Of a stretch of DNA of 64,000 nt, positions 10,854 through 20,664 are shown in pieces. The stretch is from Pteria penguin. Lineage: Eukaryota; Mollusca; Bivalvia; Pterioida; Pteriidae. Position 1 is the first letter of the stretch; each line of letters begins with the position of its first letter. The notes below the pieces were generated by a model that did no database searches, was not told the DNA's origin, and saw nothing but the letters and a program-made list of their open reading frames with translations. Location of the stretch: contig CM068583.1 of assembly GCA_035048485.1 (NCBI GenBank), forward strand, positions 70,498,231-70,562,230, given 5' to 3'. The position numbers and the translations under genes are program-made.

Positions 10854-12665
10854 GTATTGTCTATTTCAAATGATGATAGAGTTTTCACTAATATAAAGAC
10901 CAAACTGAGCTTTCATGAGTTATGGACACACAAAGGTGTGCATGGCTTACACAATATTATGTTAGTGTGATGTTCACTTGATGTTTTCTATTTGCTACAC
11001 TCTGGGACAGATGAGCCCACATGATGTTTTCTATTTGCTACACTCTGGGACAGATGAACCCACAACATGATGTTTTCTATTTGCTACACTCTGGGACAGA
11101 TGAGCCCACATGATGTTTTCTATTTGCTACACTCTGGGACAGATGAGCCCACAACATGATGTTTTCTATTTGCTACACTCTGGGACAGATGAGCCCACAT
11201 GATGTTTTCTATTTGCTACACTCTGGGACAGATGAGCCCACAACATGATGTTTTCTATTTGCTACACTCTGGGACAGATGAGCCCACATAATGTTTTCTA
11301 TTTGCTACACTCTGGGACAGATGAACCCACAACATGATGTTTTCTATTTGCTACACTCTGGGACAGATGAGCCCACATGATGTTTTCTATTTGCTACACT
11401 CTGGGACAGATAAGCCCACAACATGATGTTTTCTATTTGCTACACTCTGGGACAGATGAGCCCACATGATGCTTTCTATTTGCTACACTCTGGGACAGAT
11501 GAGCCCACAACATGATGTTTTCTATTTGCTACACTCTGGGACAGATGAGCCCACATGATGTTTTCTATTTGCTACACTCTGGGACAGATGAGCCCACATG
11601 ATGTTTTCTATTTGCTACACTCTGGGACAGATGAGCCCACAACATGATGTTTTCTATTTGCTACACTCTGGGACAGATGAGCCCACATGATGTTTTCTAT
11701 TTGCTACACTCTGGGACAGATGAGCCCACATGATGTTTTCTATTTGCTACACTCTGGGACAGATGAGCCCACAACATGATGTTTTCTATTTGCTACACTC
11801 TGGGACAGATGAGCCCACATCTTCATTAACAACCACATTTCCTTGCTACAAATCTTCATTATCCTTTTGACTGTGTGAATACTCTTGTCTCTTTGCCCAC
11901 TTGTCTAAAGAGAAAAAGGAGGGTAATCTATATCTACATGTAGATGCTCAGTAGGATAAAAAAAAATAATAAAGTCCTCTTTAAATACTGATAAGAAATC
12001 ATCTTGTTTAAAGTAATATAAGGTGTTTTTTTCTACATATCACTACATACATGTACAGCATATAAGATACAAGTATTACCCCCAAACCAAACCCCCGCAC
12101 CCAAACAGAAAAAAAGATAATAAAGAAAAACATACCTTGTATGTTCTGTGCTAAAAAGATATAGTGTAATAGCCAGAGCTACATTTTTGCACAATAAATG
12201 TAACAAATACATTATCAATATGAGTGAGGTAGCAATAGCTTGTGGCCACATTCATGTGTTTACATTCACACACTTTTCTTTTCTCAGAGATATAAATGTA
12301 GGAAAATGGTAGCTGAATGAAAAGAAAAATTATATATATATATAAATACAGTTGATTCTTGATATGTTAAACTTGAAAGGCTCCTGTAAAACAGTACAAG
12401 TGAAGTGGAGTGTGACTTGTGTGATTCATGTACAAAATATGAAATGAGACTTTTTAAACAGTTTGAGCTTACGGTGAATAGGTGAATATTATTAATCTCC
12501 ACTCTAAATAGAATGTGAGTTTTGATTCTCACAAAATGTGATGGAGGGTTATTGACCAGATTGCAAAGCAAGTCCAGTCCTTGAATTGTTTTAGATTATC
12601 AAGTAGGGCCTATGATATTTTTAATGGAGTCTAAATGTACCAAAATAAATTATTTTATGTTGTAG
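10854..12665. repeat. Intron 5 with 43/46 bp alternating minisatellite (about 10985-11820)
   Basis: About 19 copies of a unit built on TGTTTTCTATTTGCTACACT and CTGGGACAGATGAGCCCACA. Copies alternate between a 43 bp form (CCCACATGATG) and a 46 bp form with an extra ACA (CCCACAACATGATG), giving an ~89 bp dimer, with two places (near 11540-11590 and 11690-11740) where two short forms sit side by side. Copies are almost identical. 11821-12665 is AT-rich with nothing recognised. Confidence 0.92.
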
Positions 12666-13080
12666 GAAGAAGAACTTAAACATCTAGAGTCAAATTATGG
12701 TGTAGAAGTTAAGGTGGAGAAGAGAATAGGTCGCATCAGACTTGAAGGTTTGACTGAGGATCTGATGAAAGCTTCAGATACTATTTATAAAATGATACGT
12801 GCTGCAGATAATCTAAGACAAGAAGAGGCAGAAATGGAGATGTTGGCCAATATGGTAGAATGGTGTTTCATTGACATTACAGCAGATGGTCAAAAACTAG
12901 AGAAGTATCCCCCAAATATTAACAGAGTGTTGGAAAAAGCTTTTCTTCATCAGAAAGCAGAAGCATCCTTCAGAGATGATCAAGATAATGAGTATGTTGT
13001 GGATTTTGGAACATACGAGGAATATCCCAAAACTGATGTGACTGACAGGGTCAAGGTTATTCGAAAAAGTAAACTTGATG
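12666..13080 (+). CDS. PARP14-like gene, visible exon 6: KH-like end and WWE domain
   Basis: Acceptor TTGTAG, donor G|GTAAGT, phase 0 in and phase 1 out. Residues 268-320 (LKHLESNYGVEVKVEKRIGR, then an amphipathic helix) complete a KH-like unit. Residues about 326-405 form a WWE domain: MVEWCFIDI, an N-x-x-x-E-x-A-F helix, ASFRD, YVVDFGTYEE and a closing V-x-V-I-R-K strand. WWE domains often bind poly-ADP-ribose (iso-ADP-ribose). The second tryptophan of the name-giving pair is cysteine here, so binding is not certain. Confidence 0.85.
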
Positions 13081-14460
13081 GTAAGTGGAATTTCTTCTAG
13101 GAATATTTTAATTTCATGTTGATTTTAAGAATTTTTAAATTGCATTTTCCAGCCAGGTGAACTGTCACATGACATTCATTGTTGCATGATATCTGTCATT
13201 ATTCGTCCATTAACATTCATATTTGCATCTTATTCTCTGAAACTGTAAATCTCCATTCAATGAAACTCAGCATGGATGATGTACGGAATGTCCTGTACAA
13301 ACAATCCCCTTTTTTTTCTATCAGGTAATTGAATAAACAATATTGGGGCTTTCTTAGATTATAATTGGTCAATTTTCAAATATCTTTAATAAAAAACTGC
13401 AAGGCCAAATGTTTTTTAATATTTTGAAAGAGTTATAAGTGGTAATCTTTCAACAAATGTTCCAGTGTTCGTTCCCATCAGTCCAGTAAATACGGTTGCT
13501 ATGGCACTTTGACTTTTATCTCAAAAACATAATGTATTTAAGTAAAATGTTGCCTTAAAACGATAAGTACAATAAGAATTACAGCTCCTGTGTTTTGTCC
13601 AAAATCATGTGATGACTCCTTGTTTGAGTTAAGTAAATTTTTGCCTAATAATTGAAAAACAATAGAAGGTACTGATATATTGTAAATTGCAAAAGCATTC
13701 CATTTTAAAGACTTAGGTTTCATTGCATTGGTCAACGTTTGATCCTGTGACCTTGACCTTGGACTTTAACATACTACTCTTAAACTTAACATAGACTGTA
13801 TCTCTTGAACCACAAGTGAGAGGGCTTTGATATTCATGTATATAGATTCATCATGACCAGAGCAAACAATTGATACTATCACTTTTGACCGAGTGACCTT
13901 TACCTTGAATACAATTGATTTTTAAAAAACTTGAACCTTAAATTTCATATATGGGTTTCTCGTGAATTTGCCATCCTGTGACCTTGACCTTGGACTTTAA
14001 CATACTACTCTTAAACTTAACATAGACTGTATCTCTTGAACCACAAGTGAGAGGGCTTTGATATTCATGTATATAGATTCATCATGACCAGAGCTAACAA
14101 TTGATACTATCACTTTTGACCTAGTGACCTTTACCTTGAATACAATTGATTTTTAAAAAACTTGAACCTTAAATTTCATATATGGGTTTCTTGTGAATTT
14201 GCCAGGTGAGAGGTTCAGGCCTCTGGGAGCCTCTTGTTGTTTGTAGAACAAAGGTGTGAAAGGTCATTAAATGTAGAAATGTTGGAAAAATACTTCTTTT
14301 AAATCATCAGAATTGTTAATAGTTAGTATACTGTGTATATGTACCAATTTTACCTTAAAAGTTTGGTGTCATATGTGACCAGCATTTGATCTTACTCCAA
14401 TGGTCACTAAATATAATAAATGAAAATTATTACATTTTATCATAGAACATATCAAATAGA
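13081..14460. repeat. Intron 6 left part, with ~236 bp tandem duplication at 13739-14205
   Basis: The segment starting GATCCTGTGACCTTGACCTT / CCATCCTGTGACCTTGACCT and running through CTCTTGAACCACAAGTGAGA to ATACAATTGATTTTTAAA is present twice head to tail, nearly identical, so the duplication is recent. It ends in GGCCTCTGGGAGCCTCTTGTT, the same kind of tail hairpin plus CTCTTGTT seen on family A elements. 13081-13738 and 14206-14460 hold nothing recognised. Confidence 0.8.
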
Positions 14461-14839
14461 AGACTTGTACAATGTATTGTACATATCGTGAGATTATTGA
14501 GAATGTTCTAAAAGACCTGTACAATGTATTGTACCTATTGTGAGAGTGTTGAGACAGTTCTTGAAGACCTGTACTATTTATTGTACCTATTTTGAGACTG
14601 CGGAGATAGTTCTAGGAGGCCTGTGGAATGTATTGTATTTATTGTGAGATTGTTGGGACATTTCTAGAAGACCTGTACAATGAATTGTACCTTTTGTTAG
14701 ACTGTTGAGACATTTCTAGAAGACCTGTACAATCTATCGTACCTATTGTGAGATTGTTGAGACAATGGTAGGAGACCTGTACAATGTATTGTACCTAATA
14801 ATAGATTGTGAGATTGTTGAGACAGTTCTAGGAGACCTG
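14461..14839. repeat. ~52 bp minisatellite, left half of a split array
   Basis: About seven diverged copies of GACCTGTACAATGTATTGTA followed by CCTATTGTGAGATTGTTGAG and ACAGTTCTAG. The same unit resumes at about 17155-17460, so a once continuous array has been interrupted by the insertions between. TGTACAATGTATTGTAC contains a short inverted repeat. Confidence 0.85.
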
Positions 14840-15063
14840 GGTCCGGCGCCATAAACTGATAATATACCGGTACTTAAGTCAAAAATTCATATTCTTCTGT
14901 TCATCAATGAATCAATAACTGGGATTTGGATTTTATTTAGTTTTATTCTACTGATAAATAGAATTAAACCATTCTGCATTAAATTTATTTGAACGTTTGA
15001 TAATGGAATAAATTAAAATGAAATTTTTGACTTAAGTATATTCTCAGTTTATGGCGCCGGACC
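14840..15063. mobile_element. 224 bp MITE with ~45 bp inverted termini and CTG target duplication
   Basis: The ends GGTCCGGCGCC and GGCGCCGGACC are perfect inverted copies. The inversion continues as ATAAACTGA, AATATAC and CTTAAGTCAAAAATT on each side, with only a 5 bp indel (CGGTA) in the left arm. It is flanked by CTG on both sides, from the array motif GACCTGTAC. No coding potential. Insertion into the minisatellite is therefore directly visible. Confidence 0.88.
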
Positions 15064-16112
15064 CTGTACTTTTTATTAAGGCGTCTACCATTTGCTCGAC
15101 AGTCTTCTAGCGATCGTAAAAATTTTACCTCTACACCGCCTTTTTAATTCACGTAACAAAGTAGTACCTTCAGTCTTTAATGTACTTAAAGTAGTAAAAG
15201 TTCTTGCAAAACCGGCTTTGTTATCCTTGTTATTGAAATTTCATTACATAGAAATAGGTTTAAGCATAGGCCTGCTGAACTTAAATTATCAATATATTGC
15301 CCTAAAACACGTATTATTTTGTCGCTTATTGTGTGTGTTTAAATATTCATTCGCCGTAATGACGCAAGCCGATTATGAATTACAATCGCACTTCATGGAA
15401 ATTTTTCCAAATATGGGGAATACCACGTGACATATTGCCTTATTTGGAGAAATTGTAGTAGAACGCTTGTAACACGCGATCAAGGCCTAATTTGACATAA
15501 AAGCGCCTGTCAAAAGCACCAATATGGAAACTGATCGCGCGATCTTCGAAATATATATAATAATATAATGATAATGATATATTTAGATATAAATTTCAGT
15601 CTAAAAAAGAACAAATAAAATATTTCATAGAATCCAAAATATAGACTGGCAAAAGAGACTGACCTAGGTTCAAGTGACGCGTTATCGGATATTTTTATCT
15701 AACTGAATTTCGTTTTGTTTCATTCATTTAACCTAGAATCAACAAATATCGACAAAATTAATTACATCCTCAAGGCTAAACATCACGAGCCTCTCGTAAA
15801 TTACATCAGGTACTGTATACCTATGCTGTGTATGCTACTGCAGACGAATTTTAAAAATATCTACACGCAGTGTGTACAGCTTCTTCTCTGACCATACCGC
15901 CTGTGCTATAAATAACACTTGCTGGACAGGGAATAGCCTCTACAAAATGGCGGTGGTCACTCGTCTCTTCGCGCAGCGATAGCAAGCAAGAGCAGGTAAC
16001 TCCAGTCTATCTTAAACAAGCATAGCTTTTTAAAAAGCTTAGGTTGCAATCGGAATAGCATTAAATGATCAAGATGTTGGTCACAAAGCCAAATAGTTTA
16101 TGTAAATAGGAA

Positions 16113-16155
16113 CAGAGACATATATACCATATATATATGTGTATATATGTCTCTG
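16113..16155. mobile_element. 43 bp inverted-repeat insertion with 7 bp target duplication
   Basis: CAGAGACATATATAC at the left end is the exact reverse complement of GTATATATGTCTCTG at the right end (15 bp arms, 13 bp middle). ATAGGAA flanks it on both sides (16106-16112 and 16156-16162). The paralogue near 27946-27956 reads ATAGGAATTAC with no insert, so the empty site is seen directly. Confidence 0.88.
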
Positions 16156-16346
16156 ATAGGAATTACTTGTTTTTGCGTAGTTGTGTATTTTCCCGCTAAA
16201 TTTTCTAAAGCCACGCCTCATTTTTTCCTTATTAGGGAAGTAGCATGTGTATATATCACATGGTCTTCCACATATCTGGAAAAGTTCCCACGAGGGCATA
16301 AAAAATGGCAGCAGAGAAAGTTTTCAAATCGCCTACAAAATTTAAT

Positions 16347-16370
16347 CAGAGATGTGTATATATGTCTCTG
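16347..16370. mobile_element. 24 bp inverted-repeat insertion of the same family
   Basis: Starts CAGAGATGTG and ends ATATGTCTCTG, the same terminal sequence as the 43 bp insertion. ATTTAAT lies on both sides (16340-16346, 16371-16377). The paralogue in copy 2 reads ATTTAAGGCGG without it. Either an internally shortened relative of the 43 bp insert or an independent product of the same process. Confidence 0.82.
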
Positions 16371-16768
16371 ATTTAATGCGGATGTAAAGGATGATATCAT
16401 GGATTAAGACAGAATTTGAGATTGAATGCATGAAAAATAATTTTAAGTAGAACTCACATGTGAAGATTTTATTCCAAGTCAACCGATAAAGTGCGATTGT
16501 GATTCACAATCGGCTTGCGCCATTACTGCGGACGGCATGGCGTTGTAGCCCTTACACGTGCACATACAATAAACGACCGAATAATAACTACTGTGTCAGG
16601 ACGATATATAGAAGTAGCCTAGACAAAAACTGTAACCTAGACCATATCTTAAAACAAATTAAGCATAAGGCTTTCATATTTTACAGACAATGGTAACAAC
16701 TCGTCCATTTCTATCTTTGTAAAAAAAAGGCAATGGTGTTCGATTGATTTCACATGTACATTCTTTGT

Positions 16769-16923
16769 CAGTGGCGGATCCAGGATTTCCGAAAAGGCGG
16801 GGCGCATGGGTATTAGCCAAACTTCTCAGCCATTTTTGGTGCAAAATCTGGATTTCTTCTAGTAAATATGTGATCAAAAGCGGGGGGGGGAGGCGGCCCC
16901 CCCCCCCTTTAAATCTGCCACTG
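16769..16923. mobile_element. 155 bp MITE with CAGTGGCGG inverted termini
   Basis: Left end CAGTGGCGGATCCAGGATTT, right end AATCTGCCACTG. The interior has runs of G and C. TTTGT flanks both sides (16764-16768, 16924-16928), and the empty site is in copy 2 (CATTCTTTGTGATAGG, near 29230). The overlapping minus-strand open frame (16674-16955) is spurious. The related element at 49599-49747 has CATTGGCGGATT / GATCCGCCTATG ends. Confidence 0.88.
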
Positions 16924-17148
16924 TTTGTGATAAGACATTTGACATATTTTTGCAAGAATGAAATGAATGGTCAATGAAATGTTATGATGATGTATTATAT
17001 GATATATGGCTGTTGGTCCTTAATTTTATTTCTACTCTTTTCCAAAAATTATCGGAATTCAACAAAAAAAGATGAACATGACTGGTCAATTTCTGCTACT
17101 TTTGACATCTTTAAATCAAATTTAACTTGACGTCTTTGTGGCTCTTCA

Positions 17149-17468
17149 AGCCTTTGATTGTACCTATTGTGAGATTGTTGAGACAGTTCTAGTAGACCTA
17201 TACAATGTATTGTACTTATTTTGAGAATGTTGAGACAGGTCTAGGAGACCATGTACAATGTATTGTACTTATTTTGAGAATGTTGAGAAAGGTCTAGAAG
17301 ACCTGTACAATGTATTGTACTTATTTTGATTTTGTTGAGACAGGTTTAGGAGACCATGTACAATGTATTTTACTTATTTTGAGACTGTTAAGACAGGTCT
17401 AGGAGAGCTGTACAATGTATTGTACTTATTTTGAGTTTGTAGAGACAGTTCTAGGTTTCTCCATGTAG
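17149..17468. repeat. ~52 bp minisatellite, right half of the split array
   Basis: About five to six copies of the unit seen at 14461-14839 (GTACAATGTATTGTACTTAT, GTTGAGACAGGTCTAGGAGA), reaching to the next PARP exon at 17469. The array is thus directly next to a splice acceptor, with only a few bases (TTCTCCATGTAG) between. Confidence 0.88.
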
Positions 17469-17620
17469 GTTCTGGCTCTGAGGTTCCAGCTCACTGGTCT
17501 GTAATGGATGATAAAGAAAATGTGTCCCTGGTCACACTCCAGCAAACAGATCAAGAATACCAGGATGTTGAGCGGGAATTCACCAACTCTACAGGACAAG
17601 GAACATTCAACTTAGTAAAG
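17469..17620 (+). CDS. PARP14-like gene, visible exon 7: start of ART catalytic domain
   Basis: Acceptor CATGTAG, donor AAG|GTTGGC, phase 1 in and phase 0 out. Residues 407-456 read as the first segment of the PARP catalytic domain of the PARP14/15 group: VPAHWSVMD, then LVTLQQTDQEYQDVEREF. The helix with Y-x-x-V-x-x-x-F is typical of that group. Confidence 0.87.
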
Positions 17621-18102
17621 GTTGGCTTTTATGCAATCATTTATATTACGTATGTCTAAGACCTCAAGTAAATCAAGAAAAGTTTTACATAGTAAGTACT
17701 TCTTCATTCATGGTACAAGCTAGACTGTGTATTGTGTGTGTATGTGTCATCCATTTAAGTACAGACAACTTCAGTCATTCTTTACTATGTATAGATTTGA
17801 CATGGTCTGTTTCTGGCTCCTTCATCAATGAACTGGGACATTACATGAATATGCATCACATTTGTGACAAAACAATAAAAAATTTTAGTTACATATATAA
17901 CAGGTAGAAAAAGGGTGGAGTTGGAGGGGGGGGGGAAAGAAGGAAATGATATGTGATCAAGTATTCATCACCTCTTGAGTATGATTAACGTTACTATTCC
18001 TTGTTATTGTTTTGATTGTGTGAATACCTATGAATTGACTACATGTATTTGATTTTAGTTAGAATAACTTTTAATTTGCCTATCTGCTTTATGTTTGTAT
18101 AG

Positions 18103-18280
18103 GTAGAGAGAGTCCAGAATAAGATGCTTTTTCATCAGTATTCAGCAAAGAAGAAATTGCTGGAGAAGCAGAATCCTCCACAAGTACAGAATGAGCAGAT
18201 TTTATGGCATGGTACAGCCAGTGATGCAGTAGCCAGTATTAACATGTATGGTTTTAATAGGAGCTACTGTGGAAAAAATG
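18103..18280 (+). CDS. PARP14-like gene, visible exon 8: ART domain with catalytic histidine
   Basis: Acceptor TTGTATAG, donor G|GTATAA, phase 0 in and phase 1 out. Residues 457-515: VERVQNKMLFHQY is the family's I-x-R-I-Q-N-x-x-L-W-x-x-Y helix, and ILWHGTASDAVASI contains the NAD-binding histidine (H492) and glycine, followed by GFNRSYCGKN. Confidence 0.93.
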
Positions 18281-20029
18281 GTATAAATTATTTATAATGC
18301 TGAAAATTACTGTATATGCAAATTTGAAAGGAAAACAAAAAACATTGTTTAATTGATTAGAATTTTTAAGAATAAAGAACTGAACTGGTCTGGAAGGTAA
18401 GTCTGGACTTTTTTGAGGTTTTTAGGACTCAAAGTGAGCTCTTGGGAGCACTCTTCATACCTATGAGTTCATTTTCAGAGCTGTTGGAAGGATTGTGATC
18501 AAACATGAATATTCAAGGTTCCTTACAAGTGTGGTTAATGTTTAACCAGCTCTGTCAAGGGATGGATACAGAATGGGGCATCATAAGCCCCAGATGGCAC
18601 CCTCCTGAAACTACTTCTTCAGAGCAGCTTTATAGATATTAAAACTGAATGTATCAGAATAACATCGAAGGGTGTTGTAAGAACTGTTGTAGTATTTGGC
18701 TCAGACGCAGGCATCAGTGGGTATCCTCAATTGACAAACTTCTTCTTCAGACTGGCTGCATAGAGCAGCAAACTGTATACACCAGAGTGATCGAGAAAGG
18801 TATCAAAAGAAGTGATGTGGTTTTTGTTCCATTGCAAAATCAAGTTTTGACATTTTTTTGGACTCTGTTGTCTTTCTATGATTTATATAACGTCCAAGAA
18901 TCTCTGATATAGGCCCATTTCGGGCTTTCTTTCAAAGATAAATCATTAGATATGCAACTACATTCTGTGAGATGTTACATATAAACAGCTTTATCCTTTA
19001 CACAAATAGAAATGTGAAAAAGCTATCTCAAAATGCTATTTTTAGAGGGATAATCAAATTCATCATTGATTGATGGTTTGGGAATGTAACTTAAGACACA
19101 TCTGGAGGATTGGAATGATACATAACTAAAATGCTAAATAGGAAAGATATATTAGACATAATTCAGCAACTTCTCTCAAGCCAGTGTTACTCATTTATTT
19201 TTGGATCATCTATTAAATATATTTTTAAAGTGATTTATTTTTTCAAACGTAAATTTATCAATAATCCTGGTGGACCCTTTTGAATTGTAGTGCAATATTA
19301 CTCTAAGAGTTATAAACTTGCGTTGCAATTTTTCTAAATTAAGTCACTGAAAGTTGTGCCCCAACTGCATTTTAGTTTTCCGGCTGATATTTTGTAAAGA
19401 AGAGAAAACTGAAAGAGTAGTTAATGTCAAAATCATCATATTTAATGAACTTTTTATTTGACCTTTGGAATTAAGGAAAGGAAAAGATAAAAGCAATCGA
19501 CCCAACTGTATGACAAATGCACTGTTTATAATGTAATAATCTGAGAAAAAGACGCATAAGGACATCACAGAAACTTTTGATGAAAGTGCAATTGCAAAAC
19601 CAACTTACGCCAGTCAGTAGATACAACAGTAGTCAATCAATCGGTGTGGTTAATGGGGCCTCCTTCCCACTTACCAGAGAAGCAGTATAATCACAGGACA
19701 CACATTTAAAAATCTTTAAATAGTCCTCCATATAGAGAGTAAGAATCAACTAGTTTTTCAAGTTGAGAGGTTATTAAAATATAAACATGTATAGTAATGC
19801 AGATTAAGATCATGAAAATGTATAAATTGATATTAACATTAAAGTAAAAACATGTTGATCTTTAGTGATGTGCAGTAGAAATGTATTCAAATGATCTATA
19901 AATGCCCTCACTAGCGAATCATATGGATTTACTGCATTTACAGATTTATCTTCTCGACCAGTATAATATTTCTAGAACCTTGCATAATTTGATATATTGA
20001 ATTTAGAATGTCAAAAAATTTAATTTCAG
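18281..20029. repeat. Intron 8 with family A relic and a Penelope-like 3' tail fragment
   Basis: About 18400-18935 is a degenerate family A relative: CTTCTTCAGACTGGCTGCAT and a tail GATATAGGCCCATTTCGGGC, close to the tails of the complete elements at 26.8, 31.7 and 37.3 kb. The open frame at 18649-18912 falls inside it. About 19590-19850 is a Penelope-like tail, listed separately. The rest is AT-rich. Confidence 0.65.
19590..19850 (-). mobile_element. Penelope-like element copy 3, 3' tail only
   Basis: GGTGTGGTTAATGGGGCCTC, CCTTCCCACTTACC, ACATTTAAAAATCTTTAAAT, AGTCCTCCATATAGAGAG and TTGAGAGGTTATTAAAATAT follow in the same order as in the 3' untranslated tail of copy 1 (about 8030-8230), with some divergence. 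No RT sequence is attached, so it is a 5' truncated or rearranged insert. Confidence 0.75.
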
Positions 20030-20313
20030 CAACTGCTTATGGAAATGGTGTGTATTTTGCGGTAAATGCTCAGTACTCTGCTAGTGATACATACTCTCCT
20101 CGGGACAGAACCAGTCAAAAACGAATGTACATGTGTAAAGTGCTGACCGGAGAGTATACGAATGCCAAGCATGGAATGAAGGTGCCCCCACCGAAATCAG
20201 GATCCAGTCACATCCTGTATGACTCTGTCGTAGATAATCCCCAGAGACCAGGAATATTTGTAATATTTAATGATACACAAGCCTATCCAGAATATCTCAT
20301 TACATTTACATAG
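20030..20313 (+). CDS. PARP14-like gene, terminal exon: ART domain end and stop
   Basis: Acceptor ATTTCAG, phase 1 in, ends at TAG 20311-20313. Residues 516-609 contain AYGNGVYFAVNAQYSASDTY (catalytic Y524 in G-V-Y-F-A), a long D-loop to MYMCKVLTGEYT, the strand RPGIFVIFNDTQAYPEYLIT and a final F-T. The triad position that is glutamate in polymerising PARPs is leucine (L605 in EYLITF). In the family, H-Y-L enzymes transfer single ADP-ribose units, so mono-ADP-ribosylation is predicted. The whole visible 609-residue product lacks the N-terminal part, which in PARP14 carries RNA-binding and further macrodomains. Confidence 0.94.
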
Positions 20314-20658
20314 ATTTAGTATTACCATTTATCAACCTTCACTTCCAAATATGATACTGAACATTCAGTATGTTATAAACATTATACATGTTTAACTTTG
20401 TGAACTGAACATTGAGTGGTATATGTTATTGAACTGAACATTCAAATTGTGGTTGTTATATTTACTTTATTTCTTGAATCACATTCATATCTTTTGTGGA
20501 AGCCTCTTTAAGGATCCCTCTTATACCAAATAATTCACTTATGATGTTAGTAATGTTGTTCATTACCCATTCAACTTCACGGCTTTACTTCCAAGACTTC
20601 TATCATATTCAAAATGAAACCAAACTTATTTTATTTTATGTGAAGAAAGAGCTTGTCA

Positions 20659-20664
20659 AATAAA
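20659..20664 (+). promoter_or_regulatory. Candidate polyadenylation signal of the PARP-like gene
   Basis: AATAAA about 345 bp after the stop codon, in AT-rich 3' sequence. Several other AATAAA copies lie further right (for example near 21130), so the actual site is not fixed. Confidence 0.4.

Larger units (their letters stand above)
15075..17148 (+). mobile_element. Family I dispersed element, copy 1
   Basis: Paralogue of 26877-29612. The head is AAGGCGTCTACCATTTGCTC (hairpin decayed relative to copy 2) and the tail is GACGTCTTTGTGGCTCTTCA. It carries insertions that copy 2 lacks: two tiny inverted-repeat insertions (16113-16155, 16347-16370) and a 155 bp MITE (16769-16923). It lacks a ~57 bp piece present in copy 2 near 27440-27500. 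A TATA-like TATAAATA at 15907-15914 lies 40 bp before a well-framed ATG (15947) that opens only a few codons. The open frames inside it (15092-15430, 16499-16696 and others) occur in both copies at DNA level and are not convincing genes. Confidence 0.8.
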
